Assembly: GCF_001456025.1 (NCBI RefSeq)
Contig: NZ_LMTZ01000083.1
Coordinates: 16,577-80,576 of the forward strand
Source of the DNA: Mastigocoleus testarum BC008
Lineage (GTDB): Bacteria > Cyanobacteriota > Cyanobacteriia > Cyanobacteriales > Nostocaceae
Length of the DNA: 64,000 bases
Direction of reading: 5' to 3'
Positions 19,076-27,229 of this stretch are shown in pieces. The translations under genes and the position numbers were made by a program. Positions within the stretch are counted from its first letter, which is position 1, and every line of letters begins with the position of its first letter. Under the pieces are notes generated by a model. That model searched no databases, was not told where the DNA came from, and saw only the letters and a program-made list of their open reading frames with translations.

Positions 19076-19204
19076 TGTTAGTAAGAAAAATCATAACTTG
19101 TTTGTAGTAGTGCTTTAGCGCTAAAGCGCTACTACGAGCCAAATACAGATATTTTATATTTATTCACATAGTTTACTTTTTTCTCGCCTACTTACTTAAA
19201 CTAT

Positions 19205-19262
19205 TAGCAAAGCGTGCGCGGTCTAGCGTAAGCGTACTGTAAGTATTGCGCATTAACTGATA
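19205..19262. repeat. Dispersed repeat, short form (GTCTAGCGTAAGCGTAC)
   Basis: GCGTGCGCGGTCTAGCGTA followed by TATTGCGCATTAACTGATAA matches both flanks of the longer copy at 51816-51885 but lacks its central GGATCCG block. Confidence 0.6.
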
Positions 19263-19263
19263 A

Positions 19264-20163
19264 TTAAAATTGCGAACTTCGAGAACGTAAATTTTTAAGC
19301 AGTAAGCTTGCTAGTACAACTGCAAAAATCAATAATAAAAATGTTACGACTACTAGCGCTGCACCATAACCAAAGTCCAAATAGCGCATAACGGTAGAGT
19401 AAATATACATCGACACAACCTCTGTTGCTCCACCAGGACCACCCTCAGTCATAACTTTAATTAAGTCAAAAATTCCAAAAGCTTGAGCAAAACGAAACAA
19501 CATTGCAATCAAGATTTGTGGCATCAATAATGGTAAAGTTATTTGGCGGAAACTTTGCCAAGAAGATGCTCCATCTATAGAATGAGCTTCGTATAAATCT
19601 GGTGAAATCGATTGTAAACCAGCTAAAAGTAAAATACTAATAAATGGGGTGGTTTTCCAAACATCTGCAAATATTACTGCTACCATTGCTAATGTTGGTT
19701 CTCCCAACCAATTAATACCAGTATCTATAAAACCTAAGCGTAATAAAATATCATTAGCAACGCCAAATTGATCGTTAAATATCCACGCCCAAGCTAAACC
19801 AATTAATGCTGTTGGTAAAGCCCAGGGTAAAATTGCGACGGTGCGCATCACACCTCTTCCAACAAACTTTTGATTTAGGACTAAGGCGATACCTAATCCC
19901 AAGAGTAATTCAATAATTACTGATGCTGTGGTGAAAATGGTAGTTGTCCACAAACTATTCCAAAAACGACCATCTCCTACCATTCGTATGTAATTATCAA
20001 AGCCTGCAAAGATTGGCTGTAGTTCGGTACCCAAATTTTTTGTAAATAAACTTAACCAAAAAGCACGAATTATTGGATAACCAAATACGAGCAAAAGTAA
20101 GATTAAAGCAGGTAGTAAAAATATTAAGGCAGTTCGCTGTTCTCGACTTCGGATGGTTTGCAT
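19264..20163 (-). CDS. Carbohydrate ABC transporter permease, MalF/UgpA type
   Basis: A 299-residue membrane protein with six helices (first ALIFLLPALILLLLVFGYPI). Its EAA loop is DLYEAHSIDGASSWQSFRQI followed by TLPLLMP. It forms the inner-membrane channel with the MalG-type partner. It lies 105 bp after the binding-protein gene and is probably co-transcribed with it. Confidence 0.9.
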   Translation of the reverse strand: MQTIRSREQRTALIFLLPALILLLLVFGYPIIRAFWLSLFTKNLGTELQPIFAGFDNYIRMVGDGRFWNSLWTTTIFTTASVIIELLLGLGIALVLNQKFVGRGVMRTVAILPWALPTALIGLAWAWIFNDQFGVANDILLRLGFIDTGINWLGEPTLAMVAVIFADVWKTTPFISILLLAGLQSISPDLYEAHSIDGASSWQSFRQITLPLLMPQILIAMLFRFAQAFGIFDLIKVMTEGGPGGATEVVSMYIYSTVMRYLDFGYGAALVVVTFLLLIFAVVLASLLLKNLRSRSSQF

Positions 20164-20268
20164 TTTTCTTATTTATTACCGAACTTAGGTAATTTATATG
20201 CGAGCTTTAGTTGTTTAGACTTAGTTTGCGATCGTTAGTGTGTAATTTTTAGATTAGAGTTGCAATTG

Positions 20269-21924
20269 TTAGTTAGTGGTTAATAGTAATGCTCCATATT
20301 TTTGTGTGCTTAAACTCTGTTGTATGTTTAAATTTTTCTCTTGAGGTTGTGTGACAGGTATTTCTTCCTGGAATAAATCGATGCTTTTTATATCTTGAAT
20401 TTGTGCGTCATCTTGTGTGAATGATTTTTCTTCCAGTAGTGTGGGTATGACTTCCTCTAATGGAGATAAATCTGTATTTTCTAATACTGGCCTTTCTAAT
20501 ACCGGTTTTTCTAATATTGGTCTTTCTGATATTAATCTTTGAGGTAAGTTTGCGGATTTCTCTTCACTTATTTCTTGTACATTTAATTCGCCATCTGCAA
20601 TTGATATTCTTTGATTAACTTTTTCACCTAATAATTGCCGAGTTTCATTTGCTGCGGCATTCATAGCTGCTTCTGGTGACATTCTATTAGTTAATGCAGC
20701 ACTCAAATAGCGTTGTAAAATATCTGATGCTTGGGCATATTGAGGAATTGGGGGACGTAAAACAGCTTGTTCTACAACCTTTAAAAGTGTTGGGTAGTGG
20801 GGATATTTTTTAACAATTTCTGGGTCTGTAAATAAAGAACGCCTACTTGGTACAAAACCAGCTTCTAAAATAAACTTACGTTGCGCTGCTTCAGAAGTGA
20901 AATACTTAATTGCTTTCCAAGCTTCTTCAGGATGTTTGGAAGATTTAGAAATTCCTAGTGCCCATCCTCCCAAACAAGCTCCACCCGTATTATTAGGAGT
21001 TGCAAGCATTGGTTTGATTGCTATTTTACCTTTAAGTGGAGAATCATCTGTATTCGCAAGGGGCCAAACATAAGGCCAATTCCGTAAAAAAACCGCCTGT
21101 CCACTTTGAAATAATCTTCTAGTTTCTTCTTCTTGATATGTGGTTACACCACTTGGAGAAACTTTATCTGCGATCGTTTGCTTGAGAAACTTAATTGCTT
21201 CAATAGTTGCTGGTCGGTCTAATCCCACTTCCAAATTTTCTGGATTAACCCAAAATCCTCCATGACCTTGTAGAACTTCTGCAAACATTGCAACTAGTCC
21301 TTCATATTGTTTGCCTTGCCAAATGTAACCCCATTTCGCCTTATTTCCCTTTTGTAATGTTTGGGAAATTTTCATTAGATCTGAAAAAGTTTGTGGTGCT
21401 GCAAACCCTGCTTTTTCAAGTAAATCTTTGCGATAATAAAGCATTCCTACATCGGAACGCATGGGAATTCCATATAATTTTTCTTGGTAACGCCTTCCCT
21501 CTACATCTTTTTCAGAGAAAGCTGTTAATTCATCTGAAGAAATTTTATCTGTTAAATCTAATAACCATCCAGCTGCTGCAAATTTTGGAGTCCAAACTAC
21601 ATCCATATTCACCAAATCATAAGGCGAATCACCTAAAATAAAAGCAGAAGTGTAAAGATCCTCTAATAGATTAGTTGAATTTGGACCTTCAACTATATTG
21701 ATACGAATACCTGGATTTTTTGCTTCAAAGTCTTTGATTATTCCTGTTTTCCAAGGTTGAGCATCCGGGGCTGTCATCAGCATATTTAAGGTAACTGGCT
21801 GCTCTGTCAATGCATGTGGCATCGAAGTAAATAGAAGAACTAATATAACGGCAAATATTACCGTTGGCAATTTTAGTTTATGTGGTATTTTCGACAGTAT
21901 TTTAGGCAATTGGAAGTGAAACAT
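20269..21924 (-). CDS. ABC sugar-binding protein (MalE-like) with an extra C-terminal tail
   Basis: The 551-residue protein has an N-terminal membrane or signal segment (LPTVIFAVILVLLFTSM) and a class I solute-binding fold. Motifs include VTLNMLMTAPDAQPWK, GIPMRSDVGMLYYRKDLLEKA, and GGWALGISKSSKHPEEAWK in the hinge. Normal family length is about 420. Residues from about 440 onward are an additional, low-complexity acidic tail with repeats (RPILEKPVLERPVLEN) that no binding-protein family requires. The protein captures a sugar and delivers it to the two permeases encoded downstream. It is the first gene of the cluster. Confidence 0.88.
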   Translation of the reverse strand: MFHFQLPKILSKIPHKLKLPTVIFAVILVLLFTSMPHALTEQPVTLNMLMTAPDAQPWKTGIIKDFEAKNPGIRINIVEGPNSTNLLEDLYTSAFILGDSPYDLVNMDVVWTPKFAAAGWLLDLTDKISSDELTAFSEKDVEGRRYQEKLYGIPMRSDVGMLYYRKDLLEKAGFAAPQTFSDLMKISQTLQKGNKAKWGYIWQGKQYEGLVAMFAEVLQGHGGFWVNPENLEVGLDRPATIEAIKFLKQTIADKVSPSGVTTYQEEETRRLFQSGQAVFLRNWPYVWPLANTDDSPLKGKIAIKPMLATPNNTGGACLGGWALGISKSSKHPEEAWKAIKYFTSEAAQRKFILEAGFVPSRRSLFTDPEIVKKYPHYPTLLKVVEQAVLRPPIPQYAQASDILQRYLSAALTNRMSPEAAMNAAANETRQLLGEKVNQRISIADGELNVQEISEEKSANLPQRLISERPILEKPVLERPVLENTDLSPLEEVIPTLLEEKSFTQDDAQIQDIKSIDLFQEEIPVTQPQEKNLNIQQSLSTQKYGALLLTTN

Positions 21925-22351
21925 TATCTCCGAAATATCTAGTTCGATTTACGAAGCAATTATGATATTTTTAAATATACAGTATCAGTATTTAGGTAAC
22001 TTGCTATTTACTCTTGAGTCGGTTAGTTGTTAATATTGAATGCTTAATTAAACTTATAGATAATATATACCAAATAGTTATTCATATGACATTTGAGTAT
22101 AGATAAGTTTAACTATCAATCTCAATTAATATTAGTTATTTACATTAATAGAATTTTTATAAATTTAGTTATCTTTTCGTGAAGCTATCGCTACAAGTAA
22201 AATATCCAAATTATTTTCTATTTCAAGCCTAAAATTTAAAATTGAAAATATCACTATTGAATCATAACAAGATACCTAAAATATATAGGGATACAGCAAT
22301 GCTGTAACCCCCGTTTTTTATTTGATTTTTTTTACTAGGCTTTTATTTTAA
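21925..22351. other. Intergenic region upstream of the ABC importer
   Basis: AT-rich, presumably holding the transporter promoter. TACAGCAATGCTGTA (22283-22297) is a near-perfect palindrome followed by ACCCCCGTTTTTTATTTG. It could act as a plus-strand terminator, though no plus-strand gene precedes it. Confidence 0.35.
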
Positions 22352-22864
22352 TTATTCATCAATACGTTTAGTGTTACCACCTTTTACCCAAGCTTCCTCA
22401 TCTGTATCTACTACTCGAACTTTTTGCCAAGCTTTATCTCGGCTGGATTGTAAAACAATAACTTTTTTGTTGAAACCCACCCCACCAACAGATTCGGCAT
22501 CTGTGTTGGGTTCAGAACGCAAAATTAAACCTTGTGGCCATGTTACCCGAGCGTTGTAAGCCCCTGGTGGCAAAGGTTGTGAAGATTTTTCTTCTTCTGC
22601 TGACTGTTTATCTTTTTGTGATGGTGTATTTTGGGATTTTGTATTTTTTTTCTCCTTCGCTTTAGAAGTAGTGGTAAATGCTGATTCTCCTGGTTTTACC
22701 CCTGCAGTTATGGCTGGAGGTCGATCATTATCGAACGTTGGTTTGTTGGGGGTTACGGCATTTCGGTTAATAAAGTAAAGCGCAGCAACCACACTACCAC
22801 CAGCTAAAATAGCAATGGCTAAAGCAAAACCAAACAGAAACTTTAGTATGTTGACAAAAATCAT
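22352..22864 (-). CDS. Membrane-anchored SH3-domain protein
   Basis: A 170-residue protein with one N-terminal membrane helix (ILKFLFGFALAIAILAGGSV). A Lys/Ser/Gln-rich disordered linker follows (about 45-100), then a bacterial SH3 (SH3b) domain from ARVTWPQGLILRSEPN to EEAWVKGGNTKRI. SH3b domains usually bind peptidoglycan or the cell wall, so a periplasmic wall-associated role is likely but unproven. The gene stands alone. Confidence 0.75.
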   Translation of the reverse strand: MIFVNILKFLFGFALAIAILAGGSVVAALYFINRNAVTPNKPTFDNDRPPAITAGVKPGESAFTTTSKAKEKKNTKSQNTPSQKDKQSAEEEKSSQPLPPGAYNARVTWPQGLILRSEPNTDAESVGGVGFNKKVIVLQSSRDKAWQKVRVVDTDEEAWVKGGNTKRIDE

Positions 22865-23205
22865 ATCTTCAACACCATCAAGTTATTAATGAGTTAAAGG
22901 CTTAGCCATTAACTGCTGTGTTATCCACTTTAATTTCTCACCTATTATTGCATTTGCACTCGAATCCGTCCCCCCAATAAAAGTACATAAAATCAATTTT
23001 CAGTATATGTCCTGGGATAAGGGTTTAAGATTTCAGCCTAGGAAGTAGAAATTGGGAATTATAAATTTAGAAGAGTTATTTTCTGTATCTGTTCCACATT
23101 CAACCAAACGGTAAAGGTAACACCCTACATTTTTGCAGCATGCTACGTATATAAGCATCTATTTTTTTGGTTGAAATTTCAGAATTTTCTCTCGATATAT
23201 AGAAA
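22865..23205. other. Intergenic region
   Basis: No gene or RNA recognised. It may contain decayed flanking sequence of the IscB remnant that follows. Confidence 0.3.
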
Positions 23206-23244
23206 TTAGAACATACTCACAAAGACCTTGCGGGAGTTAGGAAG

Positions 23245-23265
23245 CCCAGTCCATTTATAACTGGG
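23245..23265. other. Hairpin resembling an IS200/IS605-type right-end palindrome
   Basis: CCCAGT (23245-23250) pairs with ACTGGG (23260-23265) across a 9-nt loop. It lies beyond the stop of the IscB-like remnant, where the subterminal hairpin of such elements is expected. Confidence 0.45.
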
Positions 23266-23305
23266 AGGAAAAACGACGGGGTAATTTATTGCCCCTGAAA
23301 AGCTT

Positions 23306-23509
23306 TTAAAACGAGTAAGAATAAACATCTTTCTTGTGAACTGAAATACAAAATTTATAGTTAATCCCGGCGACTCTTCCTGTTTTAGTCGCAATATCAA
23401 AACTTCCACTTTTACGGCACAATACTCGACCGAAGTAAGTTCCTACTTTCTTCCCTTTTGTGACAACAGCTTTGACAATATACCTGCCATGTACCTTTGC
23501 TGACAACAC
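23306..23509 (-). pseudogene. Remnant of an IscB-type (RRXRR/HNH) RNA-guided nuclease, C-terminal end
   Basis: Only about 67 codons remain. RYIVKAVVTKGKKVGTYFGR, VLCRKSGSFDIATKTGRV and YKFCISVHKKDVYSYSF match, as I recognise them, the C-terminal tail of cyanobacterial IscB/RRXRR-HNH proteins (consensus like VKAVVxKGKKxGTYxGRV, GSFNIxTKxG, RADGYSY). The RuvC parts and HNH domain are absent, and a stop lies 14 codons upstream in the same frame, so it cannot be functional. IscB is the transposon-encoded ancestor of Cas9. The adjacent AAA ATPase gene limits how much of the element could have been retained. Confidence 0.6.
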
Positions 23510-23582
23510 CGTCTGGATATAGTTCTTTTGCTTGCTGAAAGCGTCTTACAGCTTTTAATCCCCTAGATTTTGAAGGATTAAC

Positions 23583-23632
23583 TAATAATTAGCCCTCCTG
23601 TAAATTGGAGGGTTAATTATTACTAATTTTTT
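23583..23632 (+). other. Strong hairpin with a T-tract
   Basis: A 16-bp stem (23583-23598 with 23607-23622, one G-T, CCCTCC/GGAGGG core) is followed by CTAATTTTTT. As a plus-strand terminator it has no upstream gene. It may instead be part of the degraded element, or a 3' hairpin of the minus-strand AAA gene ending at 23655. Confidence 0.5.
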
Positions 23633-23654
23633 AGCGAGTTCCCCTAAGTAATTC

Positions 23655-25169
23655 TTACTGTAACTGTTGCTGTATTCTGTCACTCAAAGGATTATGTTTT
23701 GAAGCTAGACGCGCCCTACCTGCAGCAGCCCACTCCCGTAATTTTTCAATTTGTTCTTGGGCTGTTCTTGCTAAGGGAATAATTTGAGAAGCAGCTTCTA
23801 AAATGTCATCGGTGGTAAAGTCTCGATTCTGACTAAAGCCAATATGCATTGCTTCAATTAAAGTTTGCTCGATTTCGGCTCCAGAAAAATCAGGAGTTTC
23901 ATAGGCTAATCTTTCAATGTCATAATTTTTGATGTTATGAGGACGTAAGCGAGTTAAATGTACTTCATAAATTGCTTTGCGTTCTTCCTGAATTGGTAAA
24001 CCGACAAAAAATATCTCATCAAATCTTCCCTTACGCAATATTTCCGGTGGTAAAGCTTGGATATCGTTAGCGGTGGCAACAACAAATACAGGTGAGGTTT
24101 TTTCTGCTAACCAAGTAATAAATGTTCCAAATACTCGGCTAGTAGTTCCCGCATCTCCTTTACTACCAAGTCCAGAAAATGCTTTATCTATTTCATCTAT
24201 CCACAAAATACAAGGAGCAAGGGCTTCAGCTACCTGGATCATCTGTCGCGTCCGGGATTCCGATTCACCGACTAATCCAGCAAACAAACGTCCGACATCC
24301 AAGCGTAAAAGTGGTAAATGCCAATGGTGGGCGATCGCCTTTGCAGTTAAAGATTTACCAGTTCCTTGAATTCCGATTAATAGCAAACCACGGGGATGGG
24401 GTAAACCATATTGTCGGGCTTTTTCACTAAATGCTCCACCCCGGCGCAATAACCAATCTTTAAGGTTATCTAAACCACCAATATCAGAAATTTGTTCTGT
24501 GGCAGGAATGAAATCCAAAATTTGGGTTTGGCGAATGGTTTGGCGCTTTTCAGCTAATACTAATTCCACATCTTCTGGTTGTAATTCTCCGTGGGATGCG
24601 ATCGCCCGTGCTAAAACTCTACGAATACGCTCCATAGATAAACCCTGACAAGAGCTTACCAAGTCATCCAAAAACTTCGCAGACAGAGAAGTACCAGTTG
24701 AAGCTAACAGACGTTCGATCTCAGTTTTTATTTCTGTCTTGGCTGGTAATGGAAAATCCACCACTGTCAAAACTTCCATCAAATCATCAGGAATATTAAT
24801 GCGCGGCGACAACAGCACAATATTTTTCGGTTGTGACTTAAGAAGGCGGGCAAAATTACGTAGTTTGCGCGCAATCGCTACATCTTCTAAAAATCGGTGA
24901 TAGTCCCGCAAAATAAACACCGCTGGTGCATTTGGAGATAACTTTTCTACTAATTCCAAAGCTTGTAATGGGTTACGCCGCCCAAAACCTTGGTCATTGG
25001 GATTACCCTGGTAACCATCAACAAAATCCCAGATATAAATCGGGCGATTACCTTGATTGGTCGCTTCTTCCCGAATAGCAGCTTCCACCCGTTCCTCTTC
25101 ATAGGTAGCAATGTAAAGCAAAGGATAACGGGCGCGTAGCAGAAGTTTAAACTCGTCACGGAAGCTCAT
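23655..25169 (-). CDS. Ycf46-like AAA ATPase
   Basis: The 504-residue protein has an N-terminal domain typical of Ycf46 (LLLRARYPLLYIATYEEERV) and a classical AAA module from about residue 225. Walker A is GIQGTGKS, Walker B is ILWIDEID, followed by VVATANDIQALPPEILRKGRFDE (sensor and arginine-finger region). Ycf46 is conserved in cyanobacteria and some plastids and has been linked to CO2-responsive photosynthesis regulation. The biochemical target is unknown. Length is normal and the gene is intact. Confidence 0.9.
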   Translation of the reverse strand: MSFRDEFKLLLRARYPLLYIATYEEERVEAAIREEATNQGNRPIYIWDFVDGYQGNPNDQGFGRRNPLQALELVEKLSPNAPAVFILRDYHRFLEDVAIARKLRNFARLLKSQPKNIVLLSPRINIPDDLMEVLTVVDFPLPAKTEIKTEIERLLASTGTSLSAKFLDDLVSSCQGLSMERIRRVLARAIASHGELQPEDVELVLAEKRQTIRQTQILDFIPATEQISDIGGLDNLKDWLLRRGGAFSEKARQYGLPHPRGLLLIGIQGTGKSLTAKAIAHHWHLPLLRLDVGRLFAGLVGESESRTRQMIQVAEALAPCILWIDEIDKAFSGLGSKGDAGTTSRVFGTFITWLAEKTSPVFVVATANDIQALPPEILRKGRFDEIFFVGLPIQEERKAIYEVHLTRLRPHNIKNYDIERLAYETPDFSGAEIEQTLIEAMHIGFSQNRDFTTDDILEAASQIIPLARTAQEQIEKLREWAAAGRARLASKHNPLSDRIQQQLQ

Positions 25170-25334
25170 ACTTTAGATCTTAAAAGATTGGTTATTTCTT
25201 TTATTGTTAAGGTTTATATTGCGTCTTACAACTCACATTTAATAGATACTTTGATTTTTTTCGGCACTGCTAGAAACCGTAATAGCAGTATCATAAATAT
25301 TTGAAGCGTATAAAAAGCGCAGCGTAAATTACTT

Positions 25335-25590
25335 ATGTGGAAAGAAAATATTCTCAAGACCACCGACGGTCAAATATTGTGGTGCGATCATGGTACTGGA
25401 AAATCCCTTATTTTCTTCCATTTACCGAAAGTTTTACTTCCCGTTTTCACTGTATTTTATACGACCAACGGGGCTCAGGTGGTTCTGCATTGCAGGGTAA
25501 TATCGAACTCTGCTTTATTAATGAGTGCGGTCACATACCGTAGTTAGAAAAACCTAACAAGGTAAAACAACTGTCGTTGCTCAATAGAGA
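25335..25590 (+). pseudogene. Degraded alpha/beta hydrolase
   Basis: Three family pieces lie in two frames within 250 bp. ENILKTTDGQILWCDHGTGK in the first frame is the N-terminal strand. RFHCILYDQRGSG in another frame is the DQRGxG motif. NECGHIP followed by a stop and LEKPNKV is the C-terminal catalytic-His motif, normally GHIPWLEKP, with Trp changed to TAG. The nucleophile elbow and about 200 residues are missing. Frameshift, internal deletion and nonsense mutation together make this clearly dead. Confidence 0.75.
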
Positions 25591-25878
25591 ATGCTAATCA
25601 AGAAATTAAGTTATTAAAACATTAATTTTTCCTAGATATTTGCACCAAAAGCATTACACACTGACCAACGCCAAACAACTTATATATTACACCAATAAAA
25701 GTTTATGCAATTGTATTACTCAGTAAAAAGCTAAAACCCTTGGTCTATCAATAAAAACTCATCATAATTAGGTAGCGTTATCACGCATATTTTGAATTTA
25801 CCTGGGTTTGTACTGAGAGGTGCAAAATATGAGACAAGCAATAATGAAATTTCTTGACCCTGAAAGCTAACTAAATTT
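25591..25878. other. Non-coding decayed region
   Basis: No gene recognised between the hydrolase remnant and the duplicated gene fragment. Confidence 0.3.
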
Positions 25879-25975
25879 AAATAATGTCATCACATAGGTG
25901 TTGATCGTCCCGTTCCAACTCTGCATCAGTTTTCAAATAATCTTAGATCCAATTGCAAAGATGCTGTATGTAATA
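25879..25975 (-). pseudogene. Partial duplicate of the 3' end of the AAA-WD40 gene
   Basis: About 97 bp align without large gaps to 27235-27331, the last codons of the AAA-WD40 gene; shared blocks include AGTTTTCAAATAATCTT and GATCCAATTGCA. The copies have diverged visibly. The two copies flank the epimerase gene in direct orientation, which points to a past tandem arrangement or recombination. Confidence 0.75.
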
Positions 25976-26027
25976 GTCACTGGTACACTTTTGGCTTCCC
26001 TTGCATCCGCCATCAAGAAGCGACCAT

Positions 26028-27017
26028 TCACTCAACAGGATATGGTCCCTCATCAAATATGACCGAGTGATAGCCCTTCGAATCTATAACTCTAGCAAGC
26101 GGGCTTCGCGGATCGGTTCCCTTTCTCAGATGGCTCAACACATGAGTGAAATTGTATTTTGGTTCCCACTTTAGGTCTTTTCGCGCCTTGGAGTTGATAT
26201 AGACTCGATCAATCCCTTGGAACATCTTCCATCCATAGCGTTGGTAAATTTGCTCGTACTCAGGAACTCGTTTTCGCAACACGCGCGGTGCATTGGTTCG
26301 CAGTTCAGTAAGGTCTTCGGTCAAGAAGGGCGTAGTTGCACTGATAATGTATTTCCCAAAACCGATTGATGAGGCGTTTTCGCTGGCCAAAAGGTGCGCA
26401 CTAACGACATCTTCCAAATCGACACGTCGAAAAAGAAACTCATTAGCTTTCGCATTTTGGTCGTCATAAGATTGGCGCTGAACCCTGTCATCATCTTCTT
26501 CTGGGAAGAATCGAGACGTGCGAAGAACAACGCAATTAAGACCCCGTTTCCTATAGAAAAGGTGACAAAGGTCTTCTGCCGCCGTCTTCGTAACACCATA
26601 TATGTTCCTGGGAATCGGGGTTACTTCCTCTGTAACCCAAACAGCTGGTGTTCCCAGTGGGAGTCTGAGGGCGTTACCAAATACGCTCGTTGTGCTGGTA
26701 AACACAAATGATGCCACTCCACAGGCGGCAGCTTCCTCCAGCAAAACCAAAGTTCCATGAATATTCGTCTCGACAAACTCTTGCATGCTGTGAGTGGCAA
26801 CATGAGGCTTGTGCAACGTTGCGGCATGATAGACAGTACCCACACCTTTCATACAAATTCTGACGCATTCGCGATCGAAGATCGATCCAACCACCGTCGT
26901 AAACGGTGATGGCTTAATATCCAGACTGACGACCTCATGATTAGCGTCGTGCAATGTACGAACTAGCGCCTCGCCTAGATGCCCAGAACTGCCAGTGACA
27001 AGGATTTTCATACCCAT
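26028..27017 (-). CDS. NAD-dependent epimerase/dehydratase (extended SDR)
   Basis: The protein has 329 residues from the ATG at 27017 (MGMKILVTGSSGHLG). The Rossmann motif is TGSSGHLG and the active site is STTSVFG with YGVTKTAAED (Tyr-x3-Lys). Family members act on nucleotide-sugars or similar substrates, and nothing here fixes the substrate. An upstream TTG would add 24 residues before the nucleotide-binding strand and is unlikely. The DNA looks richer in G/C than its neighbours (for example GCTTCGCGGATCGG and ACGCGCGGTGCATTGG near 26100-26290). The gene sits between two copies of a neighbouring gene end, so lateral acquisition is plausible. Confidence 0.85.
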   Translation of the reverse strand: MGMKILVTGSSGHLGEALVRTLHDANHEVVSLDIKPSPFTTVVGSIFDRECVRICMKGVGTVYHAATLHKPHVATHSMQEFVETNIHGTLVLLEEAAACGVASFVFTSTTSVFGNALRLPLGTPAVWVTEEVTPIPRNIYGVTKTAAEDLCHLFYRKRGLNCVVLRTSRFFPEEDDDRVQRQSYDDQNAKANEFLFRRVDLEDVVSAHLLASENASSIGFGKYIISATTPFLTEDLTELRTNAPRVLRKRVPEYEQIYQRYGWKMFQGIDRVYINSKARKDLKWEPKYNFTHVLSHLRKGTDPRSPLARVIDSKGYHSVIFDEGPYPVE

Positions 27018-27229
27018 AAGTTTAATTGAACAATGCAGATGAGAACTAATATATTCAATGTCATATGAGATTCTTTTAGCTTCTAGCAATGCCGTAACGC
27101 GCTGAACAAATTAGTTAAAATATAGCTAAATCAGTCAATAAGCTTAGACTATTGCAACTAAATATTTTTTTGCAACACAACCAACTTTATATAGTTTGCT
27201 TGACAATATTTAGTAAAAATGTATTGTTT

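Noticed and set aside
22283-22320. Terminator-like palindrome with T-tract on the plus strand
   Set aside because: No plus-strand gene or promoter precedes it, so I do not call a transcript here.
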